Shown: in pieces, positions 1 through 7,586 of the stretch
How the letters are laid out: each line of letters begins with the position of its first letter
Position numbering within the stretch: the first letter of the stretch is position 1
From: JAABRU01 sp964534335
Lineage (GTDB): Bacteria > Desulfobacterota > Desulfobacteria > Desulfobacterales > Desulfococcaceae
NCBI GenBank assembly: GCA_964534335.1
Contig: CAZHPS010000168.1
Location: 1 to 12,832 of the forward strand
Reading direction: 5' to 3'
Length of the DNA stretch: 12,832 nt
Position numbers and translations under genes: made by a program
The notes under the pieces: generated by a model
The model's input: only the letters and a program-made list of their open reading frames with translations
Database searches by the model: none
What the model was told of the DNA's origin: nothing

Positions 1-310
1 CGGACAAATCCGCACCTGAGAGATCCGCATGAAAAAAATTGCTCAGCAGCAGATCTGCACCGGACAGATCCGCATCCGACAGATCCGCTCTGGACAGATT
101 GGCCTGGGACAGATCAATGAGTACCATGGAGGCTCCGCACAGTCTTGCACGGGAGAGGTTGGCAAGCATCAGGTTGGTTTCCGAAAGTGCGGCTTCGGAG
201 AGATCCGTGCCGGACAGATCTGCTTTGGAACCCTTCTGCCCGTCCGAACGCAGCCAGAGACTGTGGTCTTTGAGTATTGTGCTTAGATCCTCGGGGGATA
301 TTTTTTTCAT
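1..310 (-). CDS. Pentapeptide-repeat protein, 5' part only (runs off the left edge)
   Basis: The reverse strand from position 310 encodes 103 residues with no stop before the edge. Residues 1-28 form a charged leader (MKKISPEDLSTILKDHSLWL and on). From about residue 29 the protein is built of pentapeptide repeats of the A(D/N)LSx type, for example KADLSGTDLSEAALSETNL and RADLSDADLSGADL. Such repeats fold as a right-handed quadrilateral beta-helix. The family has no single function; members include DNA-gyrase-protecting mimics and proteins of unknown role, and nothing here points to one. A GGAG sits six bases before the ATG. The start lies 90 bases downstream of the membrane SpeE-like gene on the same strand, with no clear terminator between, so co-transcription is possible. 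The plus-strand reading frames here are repeat-driven shadows of this gene. Confidence 0.88.
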   Translation of the reverse strand, partial: MKKISPEDLSTILKDHSLWLRSDGQKGSKADLSGTDLSEAALSETNLMLANLSRARLCGASMVLIDLSQANLSRADLSDADLSGADLLLSNFFHADLSGADLS

Positions 311-400
311 CACTTGCTCCGCTGTAATATAAGCTGTCTTTTTTATTTGGAATGTACAGATAATACTTTACAACGGACAGCCTGTCTTGTCAAAATGTTT

Positions 401-2584
401 TCACGGGTAAACTGCTGCTGCCAGCAAAAGTACTGCCATGAAAGCAGCAGTGGGCATCATTCCCAGGAAAGGAATCAGAAAAAGGCTGCCGATCATTGAG
501 CCCAGGCAGGCTCCCAGAAGGTCTGCCGCGTAAAGGGGGGAGATGAGATTCTGCTGTGCCCCGGTATCAGACAGTCCGGTCCAGGCAAAAACAGCGGAAA
601 GGAGAAAAGCCGTCAGGAACAGGAAAAGTGACAGGAGAAAAATTTTTCCCCCGGCCTCATGGGGAAGAATTTTCTGGAACATCAGACAGAGGAGCGCAAA
701 TCCGGTAAGCAGACATCTGCCGGTCTGTTTCCGGACATTGCCGGATATGTGCATTTTTGCAAATTCTGACATGGAAAGGGAACCGGCTGTCAGACCTGCC
801 ATAAAAATCATGAGCAGAATCCCGATATGCAGGAACATGGCCCCGCTTTGGGCCTGATACCGGAGGATGAAAACACTTTCCATGACCATTGCGGCAAAAG
901 CAGCCACAAAGACTCGGAGGGATTTTCCGAAAGCAGGAAAGATTTTTCCTGTGCACACCATCAGCCCTAAGACAGTAAAACCCGCGACATACAGGAGATT
1001 CCGGCCTGATTCCGGGAGAAAAGCTGACAGGGAGGATATATCCCGGTGAATCAGGGAGGGAATAAATCTGGACAGCCAGATCAGAGCGGTGTACTGGTAG
1101 CAGACGGGCCGGAAATCCGTGCTGGGATCGTTTTTCTGACCTGCCAGCGCATCTGTTATTGCGTAAAAGCGGTCATTGGTGTACAGGTAGCGGATGAAAT
1201 CCGGGGAGATCATACGGGTATTTGGCTGCCGCTGACGGAAACGCGCGATCAGTGTTTCCGGCTCCCGGATCATTTGCTGATTGGAGGCCATGACCGTATT
1301 CATGGTTCCGGGCAGAACCAGCACATCGGCAAACACGGATCTGAGGGCTGTGTATATCGCTGCATTTCGCATTCTCAGGGAAGGGGTCCACAGATTTTCC
1401 GAAGAGGCCAGACGGAATGCCAGTACACCGCCCGGTTTCAGTTTTTGTTTGCATATCTGAAAAAATTCCAGGGTATAAAAGCGGATGCTCTGCCCTGAAT
1501 CCGGTTCCGGACAGCCGACTATGATCAGATCGCAGGGAAGCGCATCTTTCAGAAACTGCCTGGGATCTGTATGGTGCAGGAATACGCGGGGTGAATCCAG
1601 AAAGGCTGTGAAAGCGGGAGACAGGTGTTTGCGCACAGTTTTGTCCAGAACGGGGTTGATTTCTGCGATGTCCACATGCAGCGGCCTGTGTTTGATGATT
1701 TCTCCGGCAATACCGGTGAATCCTCCCCCGGCAATCAGCACCCTTTCCGGATTCGCGCACTGCAGGGCAGCAGGATGAACCAGTTCTTCCGGCCCTGTGC
1801 TTTCGGTATCAAAAAGCAGTGCGTCATTTTCAAAAACCGAATAAAGTCCGGATTGGACAGAAATGCGGATTCTTCCGTAGGGGGAATCCTGTACCGTAAG
1901 CATATCCGGATACAGGAACCGGTTTATGAATTCATCTGCACGGGGAGACAGATATAATATGATCAGCAGAAAAATAAAGACAGGTACCAAAAAAAATTTT
2001 CCATGCCTGATTTTTTCGGAAAAACGCTGACAGAGAAAAGCTGCTCCGGCCGAAACCAGTGCGCAGATAAGGGAAGCGGTAAAATTGCTTATGCCCCACA
2101 GCGGGAAAAGTGCCGAGGCCAGTCCCCCGATCAGTCCGCCTGCGCTTTCAATGGCATAGGCCAGGGCCAGTGTCCGGTTTTGGGATACAAAGCGTTTTGC
2201 AGCCCACTGAAAGAGCAGTCCGGTCAGCAGCCCAGCGGGGAGAAGACTGAAAAAAATAAGGCTTATCTGTTTTCCGAAAGGCAGATAGGCTCCGGTTACA
2301 CCGCCGGACAGAACACGGGCAAAGCGGATCAGAATGATTTCCAAAGGCAGAAAAAGGGCAAAGAGGAGAAAAACCATGCCCAGTGCGTTTTCAGATGGTG
2401 TGTGATTTCCGGGGCATATCAGCGCACCTATGGCTGTCCAGAAAAGCCAGACTCCCATAGCAAGAATGCAGATGAGTTCCACACCGTAAAAAGCGGCATT
2501 CAGTTCCCTCAGAAGGATCACCTGGGCCGGGAGGGAGATGCAGCCGATGAGGAAAAGGCGGGCTTTGAGATTTTTTTCTGACAT
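401..2584 (-). CDS. Membrane protein with central spermidine-synthase-like (SAM-binding) domain
   Basis: A 727-residue protein of the fused membrane-transporter/spermidine-synthase type. The N-terminal third (about residues 8-215) and the C-terminal third (about 530-727) are strongly hydrophobic, with several transmembrane segments each, including YAIESAGGLIGG (143-154) and YAADLLGACLGS (685-696). The middle (about 225-440) is a Rossmann-like methyltransferase/SpeE fold: HPAALQ (270-275), VLIAGGGFTG (282-291, glycine-rich SAM loop), DIAEINP (305-311) and SIRFYTLEFF (366-375). In true SpeE enzymes the loop after the fourth strand carries a catalytic Asp in a DxxDP-like motif. Here it reads VGCPEPDSG (356-364), so polyamine synthesis is doubtful. 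The start at 2584 is chosen because AGGTGAT, matching the 16S tail, precedes it. The ATG at 2617 abuts the tRNA terminator T-run and has no ribosome site. Substrate unknown. Confidence 0.85.
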   Translation of the reverse strand: MSEKNLKARLFLIGCISLPAQVILLRELNAAFYGVELICILAMGVWLFWTAIGALICPGNHTPSENALGMVFLLFALFLPLEIILIRFARVLSGGVTGAYLPFGKQISLIFFSLLPAGLLTGLLFQWAAKRFVSQNRTLALAYAIESAGGLIGGLASALFPLWGISNFTASLICALVSAGAAFLCQRFSEKIRHGKFFLVPVFIFLLIILYLSPRADEFINRFLYPDMLTVQDSPYGRIRISVQSGLYSVFENDALLFDTESTGPEELVHPAALQCANPERVLIAGGGFTGIAGEIIKHRPLHVDIAEINPVLDKTVRKHLSPAFTAFLDSPRVFLHHTDPRQFLKDALPCDLIIVGCPEPDSGQSIRFYTLEFFQICKQKLKPGGVLAFRLASSENLWTPSLRMRNAAIYTALRSVFADVLVLPGTMNTVMASNQQMIREPETLIARFRQRQPNTRMISPDFIRYLYTNDRFYAITDALAGQKNDPSTDFRPVCYQYTALIWLSRFIPSLIHRDISSLSAFLPESGRNLLYVAGFTVLGLMVCTGKIFPAFGKSLRVFVAAFAAMVMESVFILRYQAQSGAMFLHIGILLMIFMAGLTAGSLSMSEFAKMHISGNVRKQTGRCLLTGFALLCLMFQKILPHEAGGKIFLLSLFLFLTAFLLSAVFAWTGLSDTGAQQNLISPLYAADLLGACLGSMIGSLFLIPFLGMMPTAAFMAVLLLAAAVYP

Positions 2585-2619
2585 ATCACCTGAAGTTGCG
2601 GTATTTATGCCCGTCATGG

Positions 2620-2656
2620 CAAAAAAAAACGGGAAAGCATGGCTGCTATCCCGTTT
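2620..2656 (-). terminator. Intrinsic terminator of tRNA-Pro
   Basis: Read on the minus strand, AAACGGGA (2656-2649) pairs with TCCCGTTT (2634-2627). An inner AGC/GCT pair lies across one mismatch, and the stem runs directly into a tract of nine T (2629-2621). It lies 15 bases past the tRNA 3' end and just before the membrane SpeE-like gene, so it should separate most tRNA transcription from that gene. Confidence 0.85.
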
Positions 2657-2671
2657 ATTATTCTGAAATTA

Positions 2672-2749
<78 letters not shown>

Positions 2750-2763
2750 CACAATTTTCATTC

Positions 2764-2792
2764 TATATATCAGCTTGACTCTCTCGTGTCAA
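2764..2792 (-). promoter_or_regulatory. Sigma-70-type promoter of tRNA-Pro
   Basis: On the minus strand a perfect -35 TTGACA (2792-2787) is followed by a 17-base spacer and TATATA as -10 (2769-2764). This puts the start point about ten bases before the mature tRNA. Its -35 box lies inside the spacer of the divergent promoter for the LD-carboxypeptidase gene. Confidence 0.75.
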
Positions 2793-2803
2793 TAATCTAT
2801 TTT
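2775..2803 (+). promoter_or_regulatory. Candidate promoter of the LD-carboxypeptidase/serine hydrolase pair
   Basis: TTGACT (2775-2780), a 17-base spacer and TATTTT (2798-2803) lie about 37 bases before the ATG of the S66 peptidase gene. The -35 matches consensus at five of six bases and the -10 at four of six. It interlocks with the tRNA-Pro promoter; the two -35 boxes form the inverted pair TTGAC/GTCAA. Confidence 0.5.
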
Positions 2804-2839
2804 ATGTATTTGCATTTTTATTTTGGATCAGGTGCGGAG

Positions 2840-3760
2840 ATGGGAAAAAAATACAGGATACCGGAAGCTCTGCTTCCGGGAGACATCATTGGTATTGCGG
2901 CTCCGGCAGGCCCATGTGAGCCGGATGACGTTGAACGGGGCGTCCGGATACTGGAATCTGCGGGTTACGCTGTTCTGGTTCCGGATGGGCTGTTTGAAAA
3001 AAACGGCTGGCTTGCGGGAACAGATGCGCATCGTGCTGGAATCATCAGCCGTCTGTTTGCCGATGATGCTGTAAAGGCCATCTTCTGTGCCAGGGGCGGT
3101 TACGGGTCCATGCGCATACTGCCCCTGCTGGATACAGAAATCATCCGCACCCATCCCAAAATCTTCACCGGTTTCAGCGACATCACTGCTTTGCTGTCAT
3201 TTTTTCAGCATCACTGCGGCATGGTGTGTTTTCACGGCCCTGTGCTGTCCACTATGGATGAAGGACTTTCCCTGACTGCATTACTGTGCGCCATCCGGGA
3301 CAGTGATGCACTGCGGATACAGTCAGATAATGCTGCGGTGCTTCGGCCAGGCAGAGCCTCCGGCATTGTTTCAGGCGGCAACCTGGCAACTCTCTGTCAT
3401 CTGACCGGTACAGCTTTTCATCCCTTTTTTAAAGGGCAGATTGTCATTCTGGAGGATTGGAACGAACCTCCGTACAAAATTGACAGAATGCTCACCCAGA
3501 TGAAACTCAGCGGATGCTTCAGCGGGCTGAAAGGACTGATCCTGGGTTCCTTTGAACACTGCGGCACAGATGCAGAGATTCACAATATAATAAAGGATGT
3601 TTTTCACGACTGTGAAATTCCCGTAATGGCAGGATTTGCGTTCGGGCATGGTTCGGGGAACATCACCCTGCCCCTGGGACTGAGTGCTGAAATGGATACG
3701 GAAAATGCCATGCTGGTCTTTCATGATGCGGCAGTCTGTCCGCCCGGCATACAGGTATAA
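2840..3760 (+). CDS. ldcA: LD-carboxypeptidase (peptidase family S66)
   Basis: A 306-residue protein without signal peptide, expected in the cytoplasm. Characterised LdcA enzymes remove the terminal D-alanine from L,D-linked tetrapeptides of recycled muropeptides. The family's Ser-Glu-His triad is visible: the nucleophile Ser113 in TGFSDIT (110-116), Glu in ILEDWNEPPYKIDRML (203-218; Glu205 or Glu209), and His270 in GFAFGHGSGNITLPLG (265-280). AAPAGP (20-25) and ARGGYGSMRILPLLD (84-98) are also typical of the family. Length is normal. The start is taken at 2840, after GGTGCGGAG. The longer frame beginning at 2639 would run through the tRNA and is not credible. The stop is 2 bases before the serine hydrolase start, so the two are almost certainly one operon. 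S66 also contains microcin C7 self-immunity (MccF-type) proteins, but the neighbours favour cell-wall recycling. Confidence 0.9.
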   Translation: MGKKYRIPEALLPGDIIGIAAPAGPCEPDDVERGVRILESAGYAVLVPDGLFEKNGWLAGTDAHRAGIISRLFADDAVKAIFCARGGYGSMRILPLLDTEIIRTHPKIFTGFSDITALLSFFQHHCGMVCFHGPVLSTMDEGLSLTALLCAIRDSDALRIQSDNAAVLRPGRASGIVSGGNLATLCHLTGTAFHPFFKGQIVILEDWNEPPYKIDRMLTQMKLSGCFSGLKGLILGSFEHCGTDAEIHNIIKDVFHDCEIPVMAGFAFGHGSGNITLPLGLSAEMDTENAMLVFHDAAVCPPGIQV

Positions 3761-3762
3761 AC

Positions 3763-4839
3763 ATGGAAGAGGTCATAAATCTCATGGAATCAGCCGTCCG
3801 GGAAAAAGTTTTTCCCGGAGCAGTGCTCCTGGCCGCAGTAAAAGGAAACATCCGTCTCCTTCATGCCTGCGGTCTTGCCAATCTGTTTACAGGCAGGAAA
3901 ATGACACAGGATACGGTTTTTGATCTGGCCTCCCTTACCAAGCCGCTGGCAGCAGCTTTGGCAGTGATGAAACTTTCCGAGATGGGGCTGATGGATACAG
4001 ATCAAAAACTTTCCTCCTGTATTCCCGAAGTCGCGGGAACGGACAGGGCAGACATACGGATAATTAACCTGCTGGTTCACAATGCCGGGTTTCCTGATTA
4101 CCGGCCCTGGTATCTCCGTATGGATACAGTTCCTGCGGATATGCGCAGGGCAGCATTGCGGAAAATGCTTGTCAGTGAACCTCTGGCATATCCCACGGGA
4201 GAGAAAACAGTTTACAGTGATCTGGGATTCATGATGCTGGAATGGGTGATCGAACGTGTGGCAGGAATGCCGCTGGATAGCTTTCTGGAACAGACAGTGT
4301 ATGGGCCGGCGGGGCTGAAAAACCTTTTTTTTCAGAATCATCTCTCACCCCGTGCTGCCAGTTTTGCAGCAACAGAGATCTGCCCCTGGCGCGGGCGTCT
4401 CATGGAAGGTGAGGTTCATGATGAAAATGCCTGGGCTGCACGCGGTGTGGCCGCACATGCCGGTCTTTTCGGCACAGCAGAAGAGGTTTTCCGTCTCATC
4501 CGGCATTTATATGAATCCCGGGCCGGCATCTGTCTGAACGGCCTTTTTTCACAAAAAACCGTGGAATATTTTTTTTCCCCCTTTGGGAACACCGGCCGCA
4601 CCCCCGGATTTGACACCCCCTCAGGGTCAAATCCATCATGCGGAAAATTTTTTTCCGCCAATACCGTGGGGCATCTGGGATTCACCGGCACATCCTTCTG
4701 GATGGATTTGGATCGTGCCGTGACAGTTATACTTCTCAGCAACCGTGTCCATCCTTCACGGGAAAATATCCGTATCCGGGAGTTCAGACCGCTTATTCAC
4801 AACGCTGTCATGACAGCCCTGGGAACGGACAGATGCTGA
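3763..4839 (+). CDS. Serine beta-lactamase-fold hydrolase (class C/PBP-like), probable muropeptide-processing enzyme
   Basis: A 358-residue protein of the beta-lactamase/transpeptidase-like superfamily. The three active-site motifs are present: SxxK as S57-L-T-K60, the Tyr motif Y151-S-D153, and HxG in H304-L-G-F-T-G-T-S311, the position equivalent to KTG. GEVHDENAWAARGVAAHAGLF (216-236) and LSNRVHP (325-331) are typical of the subgroup that includes Bacillus subtilis AmiE (YbbE), an N-acetylmuramyl-L-alanine amidase. No signal peptide is visible, so it should be cytoplasmic, which argues against a resistance beta-lactamase or periplasmic PBP. It starts 2 bases after the LD-carboxypeptidase stop, preceded by AGGT. 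The pairing suggests muropeptide recycling, but the exact reaction is inferred; an esterase or D-aminopeptidase is also possible. Confidence 0.85.
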   Translation: MEEVINLMESAVREKVFPGAVLLAAVKGNIRLLHACGLANLFTGRKMTQDTVFDLASLTKPLAAALAVMKLSEMGLMDTDQKLSSCIPEVAGTDRADIRIINLLVHNAGFPDYRPWYLRMDTVPADMRRAALRKMLVSEPLAYPTGEKTVYSDLGFMMLEWVIERVAGMPLDSFLEQTVYGPAGLKNLFFQNHLSPRAASFAATEICPWRGRLMEGEVHDENAWAARGVAAHAGLFGTAEEVFRLIRHLYESRAGICLNGLFSQKTVEYFFSPFGNTGRTPGFDTPSGSNPSCGKFFSANTVGHLGFTGTSFWMDLDRAVTVILLSNRVHPSRENIRIREFRPLIHNAVMTALGTDRC

Positions 4840-4849
4840 AAAACGCGCG

Positions 4850-4889
4850 GGTGTCCGATTATGACAAAGGAGGTCATAGGGCAGACACC
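4850..4889 (+). other. Nested hairpin with a Shine-Dalgarno-like loop
   Basis: GGTGTC (4850-4855) pairs with GACACC (4884-4889). Inside it, TATGAC (4860-4865) pairs perfectly with GTCATA (4873-4878), leaving the 7-base loop AAAGGAG. It lies 10 bases after the serine hydrolase stop. It has no T-run, so it is not a standard intrinsic terminator. It could stabilise the 3' end of the upstream mRNA. Confidence 0.5.
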
Positions 4890-4898
4890 GGGATTTCC

Positions 4899-4935
4899 CA
4901 CGGAGGACACACAGAAAAATTCTGTGTTCTCTGTG
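4899..4935. repeat. Inverted pair of CTCTGTG-type short repeats
   Basis: A degenerate copy of the CACAGAGGACACAGAG motif faces its reverse complement TTCTGTGTTCTCTGTG across three A residues. The core ACACAGAA/TTCTGTGT (4909-4916 and 4920-4927) is a perfect 8-bp stem. The same motif recurs in the 7.7-8.1 kb island. Confidence 0.7.
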
Positions 4936-5143
4936 AAACCGATGTGTTATCTCCGGGAAGTTCCCTCTGGAAGCTCTCAGTCAGAACGGAACCGCTGCTG
5001 AAAAAAATCATCAGGAAACAGTATGCTTCTTACAGCCTGATATTTCTGTTTTGTCCATATTCTGTTTTTATAGGCTCCGGAGTTTTTCCGCCTTTCACCG
5101 GCCGGAAAACACCGGGGAACACTGCAAAAATTTTTTTTAAAAT

Positions 5144-5180
5144 CGGGCCATGCGGAAAAACCCCGGTTCTTCCGCACCCG
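5144..5180 (+). promoter_or_regulatory. Hairpin in the mreB leader directly upstream of its ribosome site
   Basis: TGCGGAA (5151-5157) pairs with TTCCGCA (5170-5176). The stem extends outward as CGGG (5144-5147) with CCCG (5177-5180) across a 3-base bulge on the left side. The 12-base loop is itself partly self-complementary. The GAGGA ribosome site of mreB begins six bases later (5186-5190), so the structure could affect mreB translation or mRNA stability. Confidence 0.5.
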
Positions 5181-5193
5181 GCAATGAGGAAAT

Positions 5194-6237
5194 ATGAGTC
5201 TTTTTATCGATGCTTTTCTCGGCGTTTTTTCCAATGACCTTGCCATTGACCTGGGCACTGCCAACACCCTGGTCTACGTCAAAGGCAAGGGAATCGTGTT
5301 AAGTGAACCCTCGGTCGTGGCAGTGCGCACAGACAACCGCTACAAAAACCGCATACTGGCAGTTGGACTTGACGCAAAAAATATGCTGGGCCGCACCCCC
5401 GGCAATATTGTGGCCATCCGTCCCATGCGTGACGGTGTCATCGCGGACTTTGAAGTCACTGAGGCTATGATCCGGCACTTTATCCACAAGGTGCACAACC
5501 GCCGCACCTTTGTCCGGCCCCGCATCATCATAGCCGTGCCTTCCGGCATTACACAGGTGGAAAAACGGGCCGTAAAGGAATCCGCAGAATCAGCCGGAGC
5601 CCGCGAGGTTTTTCTTATCGAGGAACCCATGGCCGCAGCCATCGGCGCGGGCCTGCCCATAACCGAACCCACCTGCAACATGGTTGTTGACATCGGGGGC
5701 GGAACCACCGAAGTAGCGGTCATCTCCCTGGCCGGCATTGTCTACAGCCGTTCCATACGCGTGGCCGGAGACAAAATGGATGCGGCCATCATCCAGTATA
5801 TCAAACGCAAATACAACCTTCTCATCGGTGAGCGCACAGCCGAAAATGTCAAAACCGGCATCGGCAACGCGTATCCTGACCCCAATCAGCTCGAAACCAT
5901 GGAAATCAAGGGCCGTGACCTGGTCTCAGGCATACCCAAAATCCTCAGTGTGAACACAGAGGAAATACGCTTTGCCATCTCTGAACAGATCGACGCCATT
6001 GTGGAAACCGTGAAAATAGCCCTGGAACAGACCCCTCCCGAACTTTCTGCCGACATAGTGGATCGGGGCATAGTCCTCACCGGCGGCGGAGGACAGCTCA
6101 AAAACCTTGACAAACTTCTCAGGGAGGAAACCGGACTGCCCATCACGGTTGCAGACGATCCCCTGTCCACGGTGGCCCTGGGTTCCGGCATGACCCTTGA
6201 CAACCTTGAAATCCTCAAACAGGTGGTCATCCATTAA
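5194..6237 (+). CDS. mreB: Rod-shape-determining protein MreB (bacterial actin)
   Basis: A 347-residue full-length actin homologue that polymerises under the inner membrane and directs the elongasome. The short N-terminal hydrophobic stretch MSLFIDAFLGVF may contribute to membrane binding. Nucleotide-site motifs are all visible: phosphate-1 AIDLGTANTLVY (17-28), LIEEPMAAAIGAG (141-153) with the catalytic glutamate, phosphate-2 VVDIGGGTTEVAV (164-176), and the adenosine motif IVLTGGGGQLKNL (293-305). The start at 5194 follows GAGGA with a 3-base gap, and the N-terminus matches the family. It is the first gene of mreBCD; its stop is 6 bases before mreC. A hairpin lies just upstream of the ribosome site. 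Confidence 0.98.
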   Translation: MSLFIDAFLGVFSNDLAIDLGTANTLVYVKGKGIVLSEPSVVAVRTDNRYKNRILAVGLDAKNMLGRTPGNIVAIRPMRDGVIADFEVTEAMIRHFIHKVHNRRTFVRPRIIIAVPSGITQVEKRAVKESAESAGAREVFLIEEPMAAAIGAGLPITEPTCNMVVDIGGGTTEVAVISLAGIVYSRSIRVAGDKMDAAIIQYIKRKYNLLIGERTAENVKTGIGNAYPDPNQLETMEIKGRDLVSGIPKILSVNTEEIRFAISEQIDAIVETVKIALEQTPPELSADIVDRGIVLTGGGGQLKNLDKLLREETGLPITVADDPLSTVALGSGMTLDNLEILKQVVIH

Positions 6238-6243
6238 CAGCCC

Positions 6244-7074
6244 ATGTTCACACAGCGCACACTCCTTATGATCGGGATTTTGGCCGCCATACTGATCAAC
6301 GCGGCCTTTCTTCTTTACGCGGTCCGTCACCCTGACCTCAGCCCCGGAACAGAAGAAATGATAATGCCACTTGCCTCACCATTTCAGAAACAGGCCAGTG
6401 CGGCACTCAGAAAAATCCGGAACTGCTGGCGCGCCTACTTTGCTCTCGTCTCCGTCTCAGAGGAAAACCGGAACCTGAGCACAGAACTTGCCCTGACCCG
6501 CGCTGCCCAGACCCGGTGCACTGAACTGGAACTGACCAATGCCCGGCTCAGGGAACTCCTGCGTCTGCGCAGAACAGTGGATGATCCGGTACTGGCTGCA
6601 GAAGTCATTGCCCGGGACCCATCCCCCTGGTACACAGGCATAACTGTCAGCAAAGGAAAACTCGACGGAGTGCGCAAAGGACTCCCTGTCATTGTCCCCG
6701 AGGGCGTGGCCGGACTGGTCTCCCATGTCTCTGACCGTCATGCCCGGATTCTCCTGCTCGCAGATCCCAACAGCGCAGTGGATGCCATTGTGCAGAGAAC
6801 CCGTGCACGCGGCATAGTCAGAGGCCAGTCCGCAGGCATGTGCACCTATGACTATGTGCTGCGCGGCCACGAAGTCCGCAAAGACGACATCCTCATCTCC
6901 TCCGGACTGGACGGAATCTTTCCCAAAGGACTGCGCGTGGCCCGTGTCACCGAAGTTGTGCCTGTGTCCTCCGGCATCTTCCAGGAAATCAGGGCTATCC
7001 CCTTTGCAAACTTTGAAAAACTAGAGGAAGTCCTCATCATCCTCCTGCCTGAATCCGGAGACAGTCCAGGATGA
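6244..7074 (+). CDS. mreC: Rod-shape-determining protein MreC
   Basis: A 276-residue elongasome protein with one transmembrane helix near residues 8-26 and the rest in the periplasm. Residues about 72-110 (SEENRNLSTELALTRAAQ... to LRELLRLRR) form the expected coiled coil, followed by the paired beta-barrel domain: VIARDPSPWYTGITVSKG (121-138), GVAGLV (154-159), LLADPNSAVDAIV (171-183), ISSGLDGIFPKGLRVARV (218-235). MreC bridges MreB to PBP2 and is thought to activate the PBP2-RodA synthase. The ATG follows the mreB stop by 6 bases and lacks a clear Shine-Dalgarno, suggesting translational coupling. It overlaps mreD by ATGA. Confidence 0.95.
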   Translation: MFTQRTLLMIGILAAILINAAFLLYAVRHPDLSPGTEEMIMPLASPFQKQASAALRKIRNCWRAYFALVSVSEENRNLSTELALTRAAQTRCTELELTNARLRELLRLRRTVDDPVLAAEVIARDPSPWYTGITVSKGKLDGVRKGLPVIVPEGVAGLVSHVSDRHARILLLADPNSAVDAIVQRTRARGIVRGQSAGMCTYDYVLRGHEVRKDDILISSGLDGIFPKGLRVARVTEVVPVSSGIFQEIRAIPFANFEKLEEVLIILLPESGDSPG

Positions 7075-7586
7075 ACACACTTTTTTACACAGCCCTGTCC
7101 CTTCTGATCCTTATCATCCAGACCGTAGCTGCCCCTGTTTTCTTCCACCGGGGAATCGGGTATGATCTCTTCATGCCCCTTGTCCTGCATCTGGGCATCT
7201 TCCGGCCGGTACGGGAGGCCATACCCGTCATCCTGGTACTCGGAATCCTCGCAGGATCCCTTTCCTCCGCACCTTTCGGAATTCATCTCAGCTCATACCT
7301 ATGGTACTTTGCCCTCCTCAGATGGGGCATCACCTTTCTCCACATCCGCACTCCCCTGTTCCTGCCCCTGATTCTCTCCCTGGGCGTGCTCTTTCAGGAA
7401 ATCCTGTTTCTGGCAGCACTGAAAATGTCCGGAAACCTTATTTTTTCATCCTCCCTTTGCACCATACCGGCCCGGCATCTCCTCTGGACCGCAGCCACCG
7501 GTCCCCCAGCATTCATGCTCATATCTGCCATGCACAGAAAATGGCACACCCACACCCGCAGACTTTTCCGGCAAAAAAAACAGTGA
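7071..7586 (+). CDS. mreD: Rod-shape-determining protein MreD
   Basis: A 171-residue, very hydrophobic integral membrane protein with about five predicted transmembrane segments and a basic C-terminus (HRKWHTHTRRLFRQKKQ). Length and layout fit MreD, the membrane partner of MreC in the elongasome. MreD diverges quickly in sequence, so position helps: the start overlaps the mreC stop by ATGA. No intrinsic terminator follows the stop; instead a 1.58-kb repeat island separates it from mrdA, its usual neighbour. Confidence 0.9.
   Translation: MNTLFYTALSLLILIIQTVAAPVFFHRGIGYDLFMPLVLHLGIFRPVREAIPVILVLGILAGSLSSAPFGIHLSSYLWYFALLRWGITFLHIRTPLFLPLILSLGVLFQEILFLAALKMSGNLIFSSSLCTIPARHLLWTAATGPPAFMLISAMHRKWHTHTRRLFRQKKQ

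Larger units (their letters stand above)
4840..5193. other. 354-base gap between serine hydrolase and mreB with hairpins and relic repeats
   Basis: No credible gene is present; the open frame crossing it is low-complexity and lacks a start with a ribosome site. From left to right it holds a nested hairpin at 4850-4889, an inverted pair of CTCTGTG-type repeats at 4899-4935, an AT-rich stretch with a T-run around 5127-5142, and a strong hairpin just before the mreB ribosome site (5144-5180). A promoter for mreB is expected here, but no convincing -35/-10 pair was found. Confidence 0.6.

Noticed and set aside
29..332. Plus-strand open frames with GQIRIRQIRSGQI-like and DRSASDRSALDRL-like repeats
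   Set aside because: These are shadows of the pentapeptide repeats on the minus strand, which give the recognised A(D/N)LSx pattern.
311..400. Terminator between the membrane SpeE-like and pentapeptide genes
   Set aside because: Only a short GACAG/CTGTC inverted repeat without a T-run was found.
2585..2617. Earlier ATG (2617) for the membrane SpeE-like gene
   Set aside because: It lies against the terminator T-run and has no ribosome site, while 2584 is preceded by AGGTGAT.
4638..5237. 199-residue plus-strand open frame over the serine hydrolase end and mreB start
   Set aside because: It overlaps two well-supported genes in another frame and has an unremarkable, low-complexity sequence with no recognisable domain.
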